The position numbers and the translations under genes are program-made. This document shows positions 50,352 to 59,913 of a DNA stretch of 64,000 nt, piece after piece. The stretch covers positions 1-64,000 of the forward strand of contig UQOY01000006.1 in NCBI GenBank assembly GCA_900542825.1, written 5' to 3'. Source of the DNA: an uncultured Collinsella sp. (lineage in GTDB: Bacteria > Actinomycetota > Coriobacteriia > Coriobacteriales > Coriobacteriaceae). Each line of letters starts with the position of its first letter. Position 1 is the first letter of the stretch. The notes beneath the pieces were generated by a model. The model did no database searches. It worked only from the letters and a program-made list of their open reading frames with translations, and was not told the DNA's origin.

Positions 50352-50669
50352 TTACGCGCCCATCTTGCGATAGACGTCCACGAGCTCCTTGGCAAGGATG
50401 CCAAAGCCCTCGGCACTCATAAGCTGATCTTCGGCATGGACAACCAAAAGATCGATGCTCAGGTTCTCGCCAGCTGCAGTCTGCTGGACAAGGCCACCGT
50501 GAGCCGCGTGACCCTCGGCATAGTGCTGCTGGCCCTCGGCGATCTTCGCCTCGGCCTCTTCGAACTTGCCATCACGAGCTAGGTGAATCGCATCGATGTA
50601 GCAGCTGCGCGCGCAACCGACGCCCGCAATGATCTGAAAGCTCTGAAGCTGAATCTCTTCTGCCGTCAT
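50352..50669 (-). CDS. PTS lactose/cellobiose-type EIIA
   Basis: 105-residue trimeric helical phosphocarrier. The phosphorylated His is H78 in LLVVHAEDQLM, as in IIA-Lac, and the conserved HAAHGGLVQQTAAG helix is present. Passes phosphate from HPr to the IIB protein encoded two bases upstream. Start at ATG 50669 (MTAEEIQLQSF). Confidence 0.94.
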   Translation of the reverse strand: MTAEEIQLQSFQIIAGVGCARSCYIDAIHLARDGKFEEAEAKIAEGQQHYAEGHAAHGGLVQQTAAGENLSIDLLVVHAEDQLMSAEGFGILAKELVDVYRKMGA

Positions 50670-50671
50670 AC

Positions 50672-50974
50672 CTACAGTCCCATCAGTTCCTTGGCCTGGG
50701 CCAGAGCCTTGGCGCCGTCCATCATGCCGTAGATGGCCATGGGGATCACGCCGACCGGTACCTCGGGGCATGCGGCAGAAACCTCGTCCTTGGCATAGCC
50801 AACCTGCGGCCCAAGCAGGATGCAGTCGGCATTGCGTCCGATGGTGGCAGCCTCGCTGACGGCGTGGGCGGAGACCTCGCACTCCAGACCCTCGGCGTCG
50901 GCAGCCTTCTTGATGTTCTTCATGATGATGCTCGTGGACATGCCACCGGCGCACATAAGAACGATGTTTTTCAT
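50672..50974 (-). CDS. PTS lactose/cellobiose-type EIIB
   Basis: 100-residue IIB with phospho-cysteine C8 in VLMCAGGMSTS and the family core CILLGPQVGYAKDEV. AAAGGAAC precedes the ATG at 50974. Lies between the IIC and IIA genes of one operon. Confidence 0.94.
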   Translation of the reverse strand: MKNIVLMCAGGMSTSIIMKNIKKAADAEGLECEVSAHAVSEAATIGRNADCILLGPQVGYAKDEVSAACPEVPVGVIPMAIYGMMDGAKALAQAKELMGL

Positions 50975-51064
50975 TGCAGTTCCTTTCCTGTAACCCCTCA
51001 CAGGGACTTATATGTTTCGGCAATCAACGCGATCGGCCGAACCTACGAACTTACGGACAACGAC

Positions 51065-52336
51065 CTACTCGGCAGAAGCCTTTGCGGCGGCCTCCTCCTC
51101 GAGGGCCTCCTTGTCGGCCATCTTGACAAACGGGATGAACAGCAGGGCAACGGCGAGAATCGCAGCGCAGACAATGACAACCAGACCAGGACCGCCGATG
51201 AAGAAGTCGGTGATGGGCAGCGGCACGACGAACGGCATGTTGACCGTCGGGTTATACGCGTTGCCAAGACCCAGCAGCAGACCAATAGCGGCAACGGCGC
51301 ATGCGACCGGCTTGAGCAGGATGTAGGGGATGAACATATAGGGGTTCATGGCGACGGGCGTACCAAAGATGATGGGCTCGGAGATGTTGAAGATGGCAGG
51401 CACCAGAGCGACCTTGGAAAGCGTCTTGTAGCGCTCGGACTTGGCCGTGAGCAGTGCAAGCTCCATGCCCAGGGCGTCAACAGAACCCACGGAGAACATA
51501 ACGATGAACGGCAAATACGGAAGCGGCTGGCCGGCAAGGTATGCCTCGACGTTGGCCAGAGCGCACGTCGAAACGACCGGCATGTACACGCTCATCAGGA
51601 CGCTGGGATGTACACCAAAGAAGAACAGCAGGTTGCACAGGATAAAGTAGACGACGACGGCCCACGGGCTGGAGCCCAGGAACATAACGGGTACCGCAAT
51701 GGTGGAGTTGATGAGGTTAAAGACATCGCCGTAGCTCGTCAGGCCCATGCCCCACTTAAGCAGCGTGGCCGAGGTAAAGATGACGATGGCGCAGAACATC
51801 GGGGACAGCGAGTCGTTGACGAACTGCGGAACGGAATCGGGCATGGGGATGGCGATATGCTTCATAAGGAAGTTGAGCGCCTTCGGCACGATCAGTGCCA
51901 CGAGCAGGGCCACGAACAGACCCGAGCTGCCCAGGTAACGGGTGGTGATGAAGGTCGAGCCGTCCTCGGCATGGCCCAGCGGGATCAACAGGAGCAGAAC
52001 GCCAATGGACGCAACCGTCGTCGTAAGGCCTTTGTTCTCGAGCACCTTACCGTAGGAGTACGAAACCGAAGCGCACATGTAGATGGCACCGAGGTTCATG
52101 GTGACGACCAACACATCGGCAATCGTCGCCGACATGCCAGTGCCGGTAAGGAACGCCTGCAGCGGCGGGATCGGCAGTCCGTTGATGATGGAGAGCAGCG
52201 CCACGCCCAGCGTAACGGGCATGGTCGCCATCATGCCGGACATAAGGCCCTTTACGACCTTAAAGCTGCTCACTTTGTGGGCAATGGGGCCCACGTGCTT
52301 CTCGAGGAAGCCCTGCATCGAATCGAGAACGCTCAT
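51065..52336 (-). CDS. PTS lactose/cellobiose-type EIIC permease
   Basis: Membrane sugar channel with about ten helices, 423 residues from MSVLDSMQGFLEKH. Family features: KHVGPIAHKVSSFKVVKGLMSGMM at the start, FFGVHPSVLMSVYMPV and PAIFNISEPIIFGTPVAMNPYM with the conserved N-SEP-FG-P motif. The ATG at 52336 has GAGAGGA, though 14 bp away; an upstream ATG at 52369 is open without a ribosome site. With IIB and IIA it forms a complete permease for a beta-linked disaccharide or glycoside. Confidence 0.92.
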   Translation of the reverse strand: MSVLDSMQGFLEKHVGPIAHKVSSFKVVKGLMSGMMATMPVTLGVALLSIINGLPIPPLQAFLTGTGMSATIADVLVVTMNLGAIYMCASVSYSYGKVLENKGLTTTVASIGVLLLLIPLGHAEDGSTFITTRYLGSSGLFVALLVALIVPKALNFLMKHIAIPMPDSVPQFVNDSLSPMFCAIVIFTSATLLKWGMGLTSYGDVFNLINSTIAVPVMFLGSSPWAVVVYFILCNLLFFFGVHPSVLMSVYMPVVSTCALANVEAYLAGQPLPYLPFIVMFSVGSVDALGMELALLTAKSERYKTLSKVALVPAIFNISEPIIFGTPVAMNPYMFIPYILLKPVACAVAAIGLLLGLGNAYNPTVNMPFVVPLPITDFFIGGPGLVVIVCAAILAVALLFIPFVKMADKEALEEEAAAKASAE

Positions 52337-52430
52337 TTCGTGTTCACTGATCCTCTCTAAACGATTCATCTAGCTGTCAAGCGGGAAATTGCGGCCGACT
52401 CTTTCCCGCCTATGACCAAGGGAAATATGG

Positions 52431-54053
52431 TTATGCCTTGAGCTCGAGGACGAGGAGCCAATCCCCAACCTCGGGTTTGTCAGGCAGTGTGATGCTGTCC
52501 GTGACGACAGAGACGTTCTCGCCGTCACGGTATGCGCCCGTGCGGGGGTTAAACCATCGGCTTGCATAGGCAGCGCCCGTCGGCACGCCCTCGATAGCAA
52601 GCTTTCGGCGCACGGTATCGCCAAAGTACGCGACGATGCGCGAAAGGTCTCGGTTGGCGGTTGCCAGCGGAGCCTTGTTGGCAAACAGGTTGCCCGCATC
52701 GGTCGTTTCGTAGGGAGCGAGCTCCCAGAAGTGATTTTCTTCGTAGAAGGAGCGCATATAGCCCATCTGGACTGCACCCTCTCCGTCTACCGCCTGGGCC
52801 CACGTAATGCCAAAGCGGTTGAAGATCGCCATAAAGGGATCGAGCTCCTCGGGACTTTCCCACACGTTGTCCCAGATGCCCTGGGCTCCGTAGGTATAGC
52901 CGGCGCCGCCCGCCTGCATGCAGATATACGCCACGCGACGCAACATGTCTGCGGTGCACAGGCGCGTACCCATTTCCTCGAGCGTCGAGCAAAACTCGTA
53001 GAGTGCCTCGCCCTCGACGAAGGGCTTGTCGTCATGAGCTGCCAGATAGTCAAAGTAGTCGCTCGCCTTGATCAGGTAATCGCCATGACCGGCCTGGTTG
53101 AGCGTAAAGTCCATCCAAGCCTCGTCCTGGTAGTAATCGGCAAAGGGGCGCTCGTTGGTATAGTGCGCCGTAGCCAGGTGGCCATAGCCGTCGCGGGCCT
53201 CGATCTCCAAGGCGACCTCACGCCATCCGTCGATCAAAGCGGCTCGATCTTCTTTGCCATACCCGGCAACCTCGCCGGCAAGCGTCCAAACCATCGGATA
53301 TGCGCCATAGCGCGCCACCAGATAGCGGGCAAGGTGCTTTTGATGCTCCACGCCATGATCGCCGCGAATAGAAAACGCCCATGCCTGGCCAAGCGCGTTG
53401 ACCAAACCGGCATCGGCGACATAGGCCATGCGGCGATCAAGCTCCTGCCGGTAGAAAGCAACATTGGGCAGATCCTCTGCGCCCTTGGGCATACCGCCGT
53501 CAATCCAGTAGCGACCATCTGCGCCCATGTCAGAGCGCAAGTTGGTCTGGTAGACGGTAAATCCCTGCTTGGCACGCAGGTCGACCATGCCGCGGAACTG
53601 ACTCGTCATGCCAGGGTGGTTCGACTTGTCCCAGCTCTCGCGGTAGGCAAACTCCCAGTGGGTGTCGCCGAGCCAAAAAAACGGCGTGCCATCCGAATAG
53701 GCAAATAAGTGCGGGTTGTCCGCGACACGGATAAAGCCGTGGCGATACAGGTCGAGGTCGCCCGTGTACGGTACAGCCTCGACGCTGCCCACACGGCCAT
53801 TTAGACCGGTCTGCTCGGGAGCCTCGATACCATAGTTCCAAGCGCCGAGCTCGGTCGGAGCAAACGAGACGCGGTAGGTGCGGTCGCCGTCCCAGTAGGC
53901 CTCGCGGCGGATCACCCTGCCGCTCGGACCGACAAACTCCGCCCAAATCTCAACATCCAAAAACGGGTTGTCGAACGAACAGGCGCTCTCAAACGTCAGA
54001 ACGACCGGACGCCAGATCTCGGCGACAGCGTCTTGGTTCAACGTCGTATCCAT
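52431..54053 (-). CDS. DUF5060 / apiosidase-like (PF13204) glycoside hydrolase
   Basis: 540 residues, no signal peptide. N-terminal DUF5060 beta-sandwich (about 12-100: IWRPVVLTFESACSFDNPFLD, VSFAPTELGAWNY), then the apiosidase-like barrel (PFFWLGDTHWEFAYRESW at 124-141, TLAGEVAGYG with E261, PFVEGEALYE with E348/E350) and a C-terminal collagen-binding-like sandwich (SRWFNPRTGAYRDGENVSV). GGAGAGGGG precedes the ATG. Second gene of an operon that ends in a complete PTS. Substrate inferred as an apioside or similar plant glycoside. Confidence 0.78.
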   Translation of the reverse strand: MDTTLNQDAVAEIWRPVVLTFESACSFDNPFLDVEIWAEFVGPSGRVIRREAYWDGDRTYRVSFAPTELGAWNYGIEAPEQTGLNGRVGSVEAVPYTGDLDLYRHGFIRVADNPHLFAYSDGTPFFWLGDTHWEFAYRESWDKSNHPGMTSQFRGMVDLRAKQGFTVYQTNLRSDMGADGRYWIDGGMPKGAEDLPNVAFYRQELDRRMAYVADAGLVNALGQAWAFSIRGDHGVEHQKHLARYLVARYGAYPMVWTLAGEVAGYGKEDRAALIDGWREVALEIEARDGYGHLATAHYTNERPFADYYQDEAWMDFTLNQAGHGDYLIKASDYFDYLAAHDDKPFVEGEALYEFCSTLEEMGTRLCTADMLRRVAYICMQAGGAGYTYGAQGIWDNVWESPEELDPFMAIFNRFGITWAQAVDGEGAVQMGYMRSFYEENHFWELAPYETTDAGNLFANKAPLATANRDLSRIVAYFGDTVRRKLAIEGVPTGAAYASRWFNPRTGAYRDGENVSVVTDSITLPDKPEVGDWLLVLELKA

Positions 54054-54082
54054 TACAGACCCCTCTCCGGTCTTAATACCTA

Positions 54083-55555
54083 CTAGTTCAGTCCCCGCTC
54101 GTTCGCGGACCTCACGGCAAAGTCAACGATCGCCCGGGCGTCTTCGGCACAGACAAAGCCTTGCGACACCTCAATCGCCGTATCGCGCTCGCACAGGGCG
54201 CGGTAGTTTTCGAGCGATCCGTACAGCTCCTTGAGCATCGATGCCGAGAACGACTCCATGTGGCCAAACAGCCCATCCTTGTCGCTCGTCTTATCGACCG
54301 TGCCCTGACCCGGCTCGACCAGGCTCGTGTTGGAGTAACGGGCAAACGGATGCTCGAGCAGGCAGGTGCGAAGACCGCCCTTGGTGTTGCCCAGGGCATC
54401 CTTTACGTTCTCGCCGTTTGCATCCAGCTCAATGCGCGGGCACGTTGCCGGCGCGGCGCCGGTGCGGACCCAACGGAACAGGTTGCGGAAGGCAGCGTGG
54501 AAGAGATACTGCGACGGATAGGCGTTTGCCTCGGCATGCTTGCCGACATACACCGGCAGGTGGTCGATACGCTTAAGATCATCGTCGTCCTGGTAATAGT
54601 CGATATAGCTCCACTGCGTATCGTGGGAGGCGCCCGTCACCTCGTACAGTCGGTACTTAAAATCGGGGGCATCGCTATCGGGCATAAGCGTGCGCCAACT
54701 CTCAAAGCGACCGTTCTCGCTTTCGGTCTGAAGGGCGATGAACGGCTCCTCGACGTGCTCCACGCGCATCAGGTGATGCGCATAGTCCCGGCAGCACTCA
54801 TACTGGTTGACGGGAGTGCACAGCGAATGGATGCCGCCGCCGGACAGATAGCCGTCAAACACGCGACCGTCGCGGCGCACCTCCTCGCGATAGGCAAAGC
54901 TGTTGAGGTAACGGAACAGATAGGCGCCTGACTGAGACCATCCCGTAAGGCAGATCGCCTGGTGCGGATAGTCGCGGATCGGGTTGAGGTCGGAGTCCTC
55001 GCGCAGGAGCCACGCAAGATCGGTCAGCATATCCCAAAACAGACCCGTCTCGTAGGAGATGTCCATGTCGGGAAGTGCGCCGCCGCGCTCGAGCTCGGCC
55101 GGATCATAGTCGAAGGGTCGCTCGGGAGTCGGGTTCGCCCAATTCATAAAGGCATAGCGATCGGGATTGAATTCCTTGAGCTTGGCGATGGTATTGGGCT
55201 TGCTGGTGATGCCTACATAGATGTCACCAGAGCGCACAAACTCGCCGTAGCCCAGAATCCACATGCGCTCGATTTCCATGAACGATGTGGGGTTGATAAT
55301 CTCGACCACCACGTTGCCACTCGCCTGCGCCGGATCTTTGGGTGCGCGGACGACAATGCGATTGGAATAGGGGGCATCGGCGGTCATGACCTCTACGCCG
55401 CCATCTTCGTCGGCAGTGCGATACACGTTGGCGGTGCCGTCAACGCGATATTCGCGTTCGACGTAGCCATTCGCGCTCAGATGACAGTAGCGCTCGGCAC
55501 TCGAAAACGGATAGCTCTCATCCGTAATGGGCATTTCGGAAATAACGCTGATCAT
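54083..55555 (-). CDS. Alpha/beta hydrolase domain protein (Abhydrolase_10-like)
   Basis: 490 residues, no signal peptide. Nucleophile elbow GWSQSGAYLFRYLN (about residue 212), preceded by NRIVVRAPKDPAQASGNVVVEI and GDIYVGITSKP, typical of the large alpha/beta hydrolase domain family (PF20091). Probable carboxylesterase that could deacylate imported glycosides. First gene of the operon hydrolase, apiosidase-like enzyme, PTS IIC-IIB-IIA; GGGGGGAC precedes the ATG. Divergent from a LacI gene across 153 bp. Confidence 0.8.
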   Translation of the reverse strand: MISVISEMPITDESYPFSSAERYCHLSANGYVEREYRVDGTANVYRTADEDGGVEVMTADAPYSNRIVVRAPKDPAQASGNVVVEIINPTSFMEIERMWILGYGEFVRSGDIYVGITSKPNTIAKLKEFNPDRYAFMNWANPTPERPFDYDPAELERGGALPDMDISYETGLFWDMLTDLAWLLREDSDLNPIRDYPHQAICLTGWSQSGAYLFRYLNSFAYREEVRRDGRVFDGYLSGGGIHSLCTPVNQYECCRDYAHHLMRVEHVEEPFIALQTESENGRFESWRTLMPDSDAPDFKYRLYEVTGASHDTQWSYIDYYQDDDDLKRIDHLPVYVGKHAEANAYPSQYLFHAAFRNLFRWVRTGAAPATCPRIELDANGENVKDALGNTKGGLRTCLLEHPFARYSNTSLVEPGQGTVDKTSDKDGLFGHMESFSASMLKELYGSLENYRALCERDTAIEVSQGFVCAEDARAIVDFAVRSANERGLN

Positions 55556-55606
55556 CTCGTCCCCCCTTGTTGTTGCGCTTGTTGAGACAAACTCTACTGG
55601 GGACGC

Positions 55607-55691
55607 AACTTAACTTCTATCGATTCTTAAGTTGACTTACTAAATATTTAGCTTAATGAACAGCCGAGTGTTAAGCTCGTTTTAAGTTAAC
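55607..55691. promoter_or_regulatory. Operator cluster in LacI / hydrolase divergent promoter
   Basis: AACTTAA (55607) and TTAAGTT (55627) form an inverted pair; TTAAGTTAAC at 55682-55691 repeats the half-site; CTAAATATTTAG (55640-55651) is a perfect 12-bp palindrome. Good candidates for autoregulated LacI binding. Confidence 0.5.
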
Positions 55692-55708
55692 AATCGTTAG
55701 GAACCACC

Positions 55709-56704
55709 ATGGCCGTTACTGCAAAACAAATTGCTGATCAGCTGGGAATCTCGGCAGCGGCCGTCTCCCTTGCACTTAACAATCGACGCGGCGTAAGCGA
55801 AAAAACACGGCAGCTGGTGCTCAGCACCGCTGAAGCCCTAGGTTACGACTTTAGCAAGATTAAGTTCGAGCGACAAAGAAGCGGAACCGTTGCCTTGGTT
55901 GCCTTTAACCGGCGCCGCATCTTTGCGACCCCCTTCTTCGCTGACATGCTCGCCGGAGTCGAGGGCGCCCTTAGGCATGCGGGATTCTCGTTTTCGCTGG
56001 TGAACTACTCGCCATTCGAAAACATTCACCAACAGATCGCCGACATCGCCGAGGCACAATATGACGGCGTCATCATCCTCGCAACCGAGATGTACGAGTC
56101 GGATTTTTTGCCGTTTGCATCGCTGGACTGCCCTCTGCTGCTGCTGGACTCATGCATGAGCGCTGGGGTCGACACAGTCAAGATCGACAACGCTGCCAGT
56201 ATGACACTTGCCGTACAGTACCTGTATTCGAAGTATGGATCGGTCCCCGGCCTGTTAACGACGCCCATTACCTTGGGCAACTTCACCGAACGACGTTTCG
56301 CCTACGAGCACGCCATCGGTCAGCTAGCCGGGTCAGAAAAATGCGGCATCATCCACGAGCTCGCCGTCGATCTAGACGAGGCCTACTCGGGCATGCTCGA
56401 CATTATTGATTCGGGCGAGTCCCTTGCCCAAAGCTACGTCGCCGTCTTTGACGATGTGGCTATTGGAGCCATGAAAGCCTTCATCGAGCGCGGCTATCGC
56501 GTGCCCGATGACGTACGCATCGTCGGCTTCGACAACAACATCGGCGGCACCTACGTGCAGCCGCAGTTGACCACCCTCAACGTTCCTTCGCAGTATATGG
56601 GCGCCATCGCCGCACGACGCCTCGTCGAGGTCATCGACGAGGCCGAGCACCACCCGCTCAAAATCGAGCTGGGGGCATCGCTCATCAAGCGCCGTTCTGC
56701 CTAG
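55709..56704 (+). CDS. LacI-family transcription regulator
   Basis: 331 residues. HTH at 1-25 (TAKQIADQLGISAAAVSLALNNRRGVSEKTRQ) with the hinge LGYDFSK, and a periplasmic-binding-like sensor domain (TVALVAFNRRRIFATPFFADMLAGVE, VFDDVAIGAMKAFIERGYRVPDDVRIVGFDN). Divergent from the hydrolase-apiosidase-PTS operon, its likely target. Its stop overlaps the stop of the opposing LacI gene in a CTAG. Confidence 0.93.
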   Translation: MAVTAKQIADQLGISAAAVSLALNNRRGVSEKTRQLVLSTAEALGYDFSKIKFERQRSGTVALVAFNRRRIFATPFFADMLAGVEGALRHAGFSFSLVNYSPFENIHQQIADIAEAQYDGVIILATEMYESDFLPFASLDCPLLLLDSCMSAGVDTVKIDNAASMTLAVQYLYSKYGSVPGLLTTPITLGNFTERRFAYEHAIGQLAGSEKCGIIHELAVDLDEAYSGMLDIIDSGESLAQSYVAVFDDVAIGAMKAFIERGYRVPDDVRIVGFDNNIGGTYVQPQLTTLNVPSQYMGAIAARRLVEVIDEAEHHPLKIELGASLIKRRSA

Positions 56705-57711
56705 ATTTCGCGCACGCTTTGGCGCTCGACAAAATAGGTCGATACGGCCGTCTTGCAGGTATAGCTCTTGGGATTGCGGATGTTGCCCACCAGACGGCGC
56801 ACCGCGATCTCGCCCACCTCGTGCTTGGGAACGTGCACCGTGGTGAGCGGCGGGTTGGAGAAGGCGCCCAAAGACAGGTCGTCAAAACCGATGATCGAGA
56901 CATCGTCGGGCACACGTATGCCGTGCTCGTTGAGCGCGCGCATGGCACCCACGGCGAGCACGTCGTTCTCGGCAAAGAAAGCCGTTGGCAGATCCTCGCG
57001 CGAGGAATTGTCGAGCCACGCGCCCATATCGCGATAAGCGCCCTCGAGCGTGGTGCCCAGCGTGACGCGCCATGCCGGATTGGCCTCGAGGCCCGCATCC
57101 TCAAGCGCTTGGCGATAGCCGCGCTCGCGGTCCTTAAAGTTGCGGATGCGAAGGTCGCCCGCCAGATAGCCGATTTGCTTGTGACCTTTCTCGATAAGGT
57201 AGTCCACGGCGCGCAGTACCGAATCGGTGTTGGCAATGACCACGGCATCAAAGTATTGACGATCGCTCCAGCCGTCGAGCACGATCAGGTGAGCGGCGGC
57301 GTTGGCAAACAAGGCGTAGTCTTCCTCACCCAGCTCGGTACCCATCAGCACGATAGCAGCGGACGGATCGGCGATCAGGCCCTCAACCTGCGGACGTACG
57401 GCATCCAAGTCGCTAAAGTCGAGCGAGACAAAGCTCGTGCTCATGCCGTGGCGACGCGCCTGGCGCTCCACGCCCTCAATAACCGCGGGATGGAAGGTGC
57501 TCTCGTCCAAAATGGCGCCCGTCTTGCGCGCGAGCACAAACTGAATGCTCTCGAGCTGCGTCGACTGCTGGTAGCCAAGCGATTGCGCGCACTCCAGGAT
57601 GACCTTGGCAGTCTCCTCACTCACGCTGCGCTTGCGGTTGAGCGCGTTGGACACGGTCGCAGGCGAAAAACCGGTGATGCGGCTGATCTCGCGAACACTT
57701 GCTTTGGCCAT
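56701..57711 (-). CDS. LacI-family transcription regulator
   Basis: 336 residues: HTH VREISRITGFSPATVSNALNRKRSVSEETAK, hinge CAQSLGYQQS, and the sensor domain ending GIRVPDDVSIIGFDDLSLGAFSNPPLTTVHVPKHEVGE. ATG 57711 (MAKASV) has GGGGGAA upstream. It is tail-to-tail with the other LacI gene, 4-bp overlap. The leader contains TAAACAGAATAGTAAATG, similar to the operator of the isomerase operon, which may be its target. Confidence 0.92.
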   Translation of the reverse strand: MAKASVREISRITGFSPATVSNALNRKRSVSEETAKVILECAQSLGYQQSTQLESIQFVLARKTGAILDESTFHPAVIEGVERQARRHGMSTSFVSLDFSDLDAVRPQVEGLIADPSAAIVLMGTELGEEDYALFANAAAHLIVLDGWSDRQYFDAVVIANTDSVLRAVDYLIEKGHKQIGYLAGDLRIRNFKDRERGYRQALEDAGLEANPAWRVTLGTTLEGAYRDMGAWLDNSSREDLPTAFFAENDVLAVGAMRALNEHGIRVPDDVSIIGFDDLSLGAFSNPPLTTVHVPKHEVGEIAVRRLVGNIRNPKSYTCKTAVSTYFVERQSVREI

Positions 57712-57888
57712 TGTTCCCCCTAGCAACGGCCGTGGTCGAGCATCGTGGCCTGACTGCCCCGTGACTCGACAACTAAACGACCGCAAATTCAATCTAAACA
57801 GAATAGTAAATGTTTAATAGCAAGTTTAGCCTGTTGTCAAGCAAAGTGACCCGACTATTCCCCCAACGGGCACATTTACTCGGTAGCT

Positions 57889-57927
57889 AAAAAAGCCCCG
57901 TCCCAAATTGACTACATGGGGCGGGGC
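57889..57927 (-). terminator. Intrinsic terminator after nucleoside hydrolase gene
   Basis: Minus strand GCCCCGCCCCA, 11-nt loop, TGGGACGGGGC then TTTTTTA. Nearly the same sequence terminates the FGGY kinase gene at 45161. Confidence 0.8.
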
Positions 57928-57938
57928 GTGAAAATCAT

Positions 57939-58913
57939 TTAGCCCAGGACGCGGGCCATGCGCACCTTGAACTCGGACAGGAAGCGCGGGGCGTCGACGG
58001 TCAGCGCCACGAGTGCGCTCTTGTCGGGGTCTGCCACGCGGCGCTCATCGCAGATGGTGCGACCGCGGTACTCGCCCAGCAAGTCCACGCGCAGATTGCA
58101 GCCGAGCGCACCCACGAGCGTGGGATCGATCGCCACGGCAACAGCCAGCGGATCGTGCAGCGCACAACCGCCCAGGTAGGGCGCGTTCATCTCGTACGAG
58201 CCAATGTAGTGCTCGACCATACTCGCAAACGCACAGCCCGCCATGGTGCCCGAGCCCGTCCAGCCGGCAATGTCGCGGCGCGTAAGCACCACGCGATGTG
58301 TCACGTCCAGGCCCACCATGGTGAGCTTGCGACCCGAGCGCAGCACGGCATCGGCCGCCTCGGGATCGCTTGCCATGTTGGCCTCGGCGCCCGCGCTCAC
58401 GTTGCCGGGCACGGTCAGGGCGCCGCCCATAACCACCACGCGGCCGATAGACATCACCGCTGCCGCATCGCGCTCCAGGGCAAGCGCCAGGTTGGAGAGC
58501 GGGCCGGTCGCTACGTAGACCAGATCGGGACCATAGGTGCGCGCGGCATCGATCAGATAATCGACTGCAGCGTTGCCATCGGCCGAGGTCGCCCCCACCG
58601 GCTCGTAGGGCGACGCCGGCACGCTCGCGCCGCCGATGCCGTTCTTGCCGTGAATGAGCGCGGTGGACGCCGGCGGCGTATAGGGCTCAGTCGCCTGCAG
58701 AGGACGGTCGGCACCCAGGTACACCGGCACCTCGGGACGACCCAACAGGTCGAGCACCGCCAAGCAGTTATGCGCCGACTGGTCGACGCGCACGTTGCCA
58801 AAGCACGTGGTAATGCCGACGAGCTCAACCTCGGGGCTCGCGATGGCATAGGCAAGCGCCATCGCATCGTCCACACCCATATCCAGATCAAGGATCAGCT
58901 TCTTAATTACCAT
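57939..58913 (-). CDS. Nucleoside hydrolase (IunH/Rih family)
   Basis: Hydrolyses ribonucleosides to base and ribose. 324 residues with the Asp cluster LDLDMGVDDAMAL (9-20), ITTCFGNVRVDQ, VYVATGPLSNLALAL and the late CALHDPLAV loop. The second aspartate of the classical DTDPGxDDA is replaced by Met, as in some family members. Four bases after the ribokinase stop, so ribose released here can go straight to ribose 5-phosphate. Confidence 0.92.
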   Translation of the reverse strand: MVIKKLILDLDMGVDDAMALAYAIASPEVELVGITTCFGNVRVDQSAHNCLAVLDLLGRPEVPVYLGADRPLQATEPYTPPASTALIHGKNGIGGASVPASPYEPVGATSADGNAAVDYLIDAARTYGPDLVYVATGPLSNLALALERDAAAVMSIGRVVVMGGALTVPGNVSAGAEANMASDPEAADAVLRSGRKLTMVGLDVTHRVVLTRRDIAGWTGSGTMAGCAFASMVEHYIGSYEMNAPYLGGCALHDPLAVAVAIDPTLVGALGCNLRVDLLGEYRGRTICDERRVADPDKSALVALTVDAPRFLSEFKVRMARVLG

Positions 58914-58917
58914 TGTT

Positions 58918-59913
58918 CTACTCCGCTTCTCCGTCTTGTACCAAATCGTCTAAATCAAACACGCGCTCAACTTCGGCACGCGTGGGAATCGACTGCTGTG
59001 CGCCCAAGCGCGACACCGTCACCGCCGCGGCGCGTGCACCCGCCGCCATGCACTCAAAAAGCGGCAGGCCCTCCAGACGAGCCGCGGCAAGCGCACCGAT
59101 AAACGTATCACCCGCGGCCGTCGTATCGACCACCGCGCTCGAGAGCGCCGGCATGCGCAGCGGCTCGCCGTCATCGCCGAGCGTAACCGACCCGGCACCG
59201 CCCAACGTGATGACCGCAGCTCCGGCACCCTTGGCGAGCAAGGCATTGAGCGCCGCGACGCAGCTCGCATCATCCGCGGGCAAGATGCCCGTCAGCACCT
59301 GGCACTCAGTCTCGTTGGGACAAACCAGGTCGACCGCAGGCCAGACCTCCGCAGCCAACTCACAGGCAGGCGCCGGATTAAAGACCGTATAGAACCCGAG
59401 CCCGTGAGCGCAAACAAGCGCCTCGGCCGTCGCCGCAAGGTCACATTCGCCCTGGGCGATAAAGACGCTTCCGGCAGCCGGGGCAATCTCGCTGGCGTCT
59501 CCGTCGAGATTATCGGCTACCAGACGCCCCAGCGCGCGGGCAACGTCCTCGCCCGCAAGCGCATGGTTGGCGCCCGGTGACAGCACGATGCGGTTGTCGC
59601 CCTCGCAGCGAATGATGGTCGCCGTTCCCGTCTCCACGTCATCGCGATGCGCTACAAGGTCACAGTCCACGCCGACGTCTTGGAGCCCCGCCACGAGTGA
59701 CGTGCCAAATGCGTCGCAGCCGACCGCGCCGATCATGTGCGTGCGCGCGCCCATGCGCGCGGCAGCTACGGCCTGATTGGCGCCCTTGCCGCCGGCGTTG
59801 GTGATAAACCCGCTGCCGCCGACAGTCTCGCCCGCACGCGGCATGCGCTCGCACGCCACCGAAAGGTCCATGTTCACGCTGCCGAACACCGCAACGATGC
59901 CGCAATCTGCCAT
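58918..59913 (-). CDS. rbsK: Ribokinase
   Basis: PfkB-family kinase phosphorylating ribose at O5. 331 residues with the N-terminal GSVNMDLSV, GGKGANQAVAAARMG and C-terminal catalytic DTTAAGDTFIGALA (Asp base). Start MADCGIVAVFG at 59913 with GGAGG upstream. First gene of a two-gene ribonucleoside salvage operon. Confidence 0.93.
   Translation of the reverse strand: MADCGIVAVFGSVNMDLSVACERMPRAGETVGGSGFITNAGGKGANQAVAAARMGARTHMIGAVGCDAFGTSLVAGLQDVGVDCDLVAHRDDVETGTATIIRCEGDNRIVLSPGANHALAGEDVARALGRLVADNLDGDASEIAPAAGSVFIAQGECDLAATAEALVCAHGLGFYTVFNPAPACELAAEVWPAVDLVCPNETECQVLTGILPADDASCVAALNALLAKGAGAAVITLGGAGSVTLGDDGEPLRMPALSSAVVDTTAAGDTFIGALAAARLEGLPLFECMAAGARAAAVTVSRLGAQQSIPTRAEVERVFDLDDLVQDGEAE

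Noticed and set aside
52336..52369. EIIC start at the ATG at 52369
   Set aside because: No ribosome site upstream, and the extra residues (MNRLERISEHE) read through the only purine-rich ribosome-site candidate.
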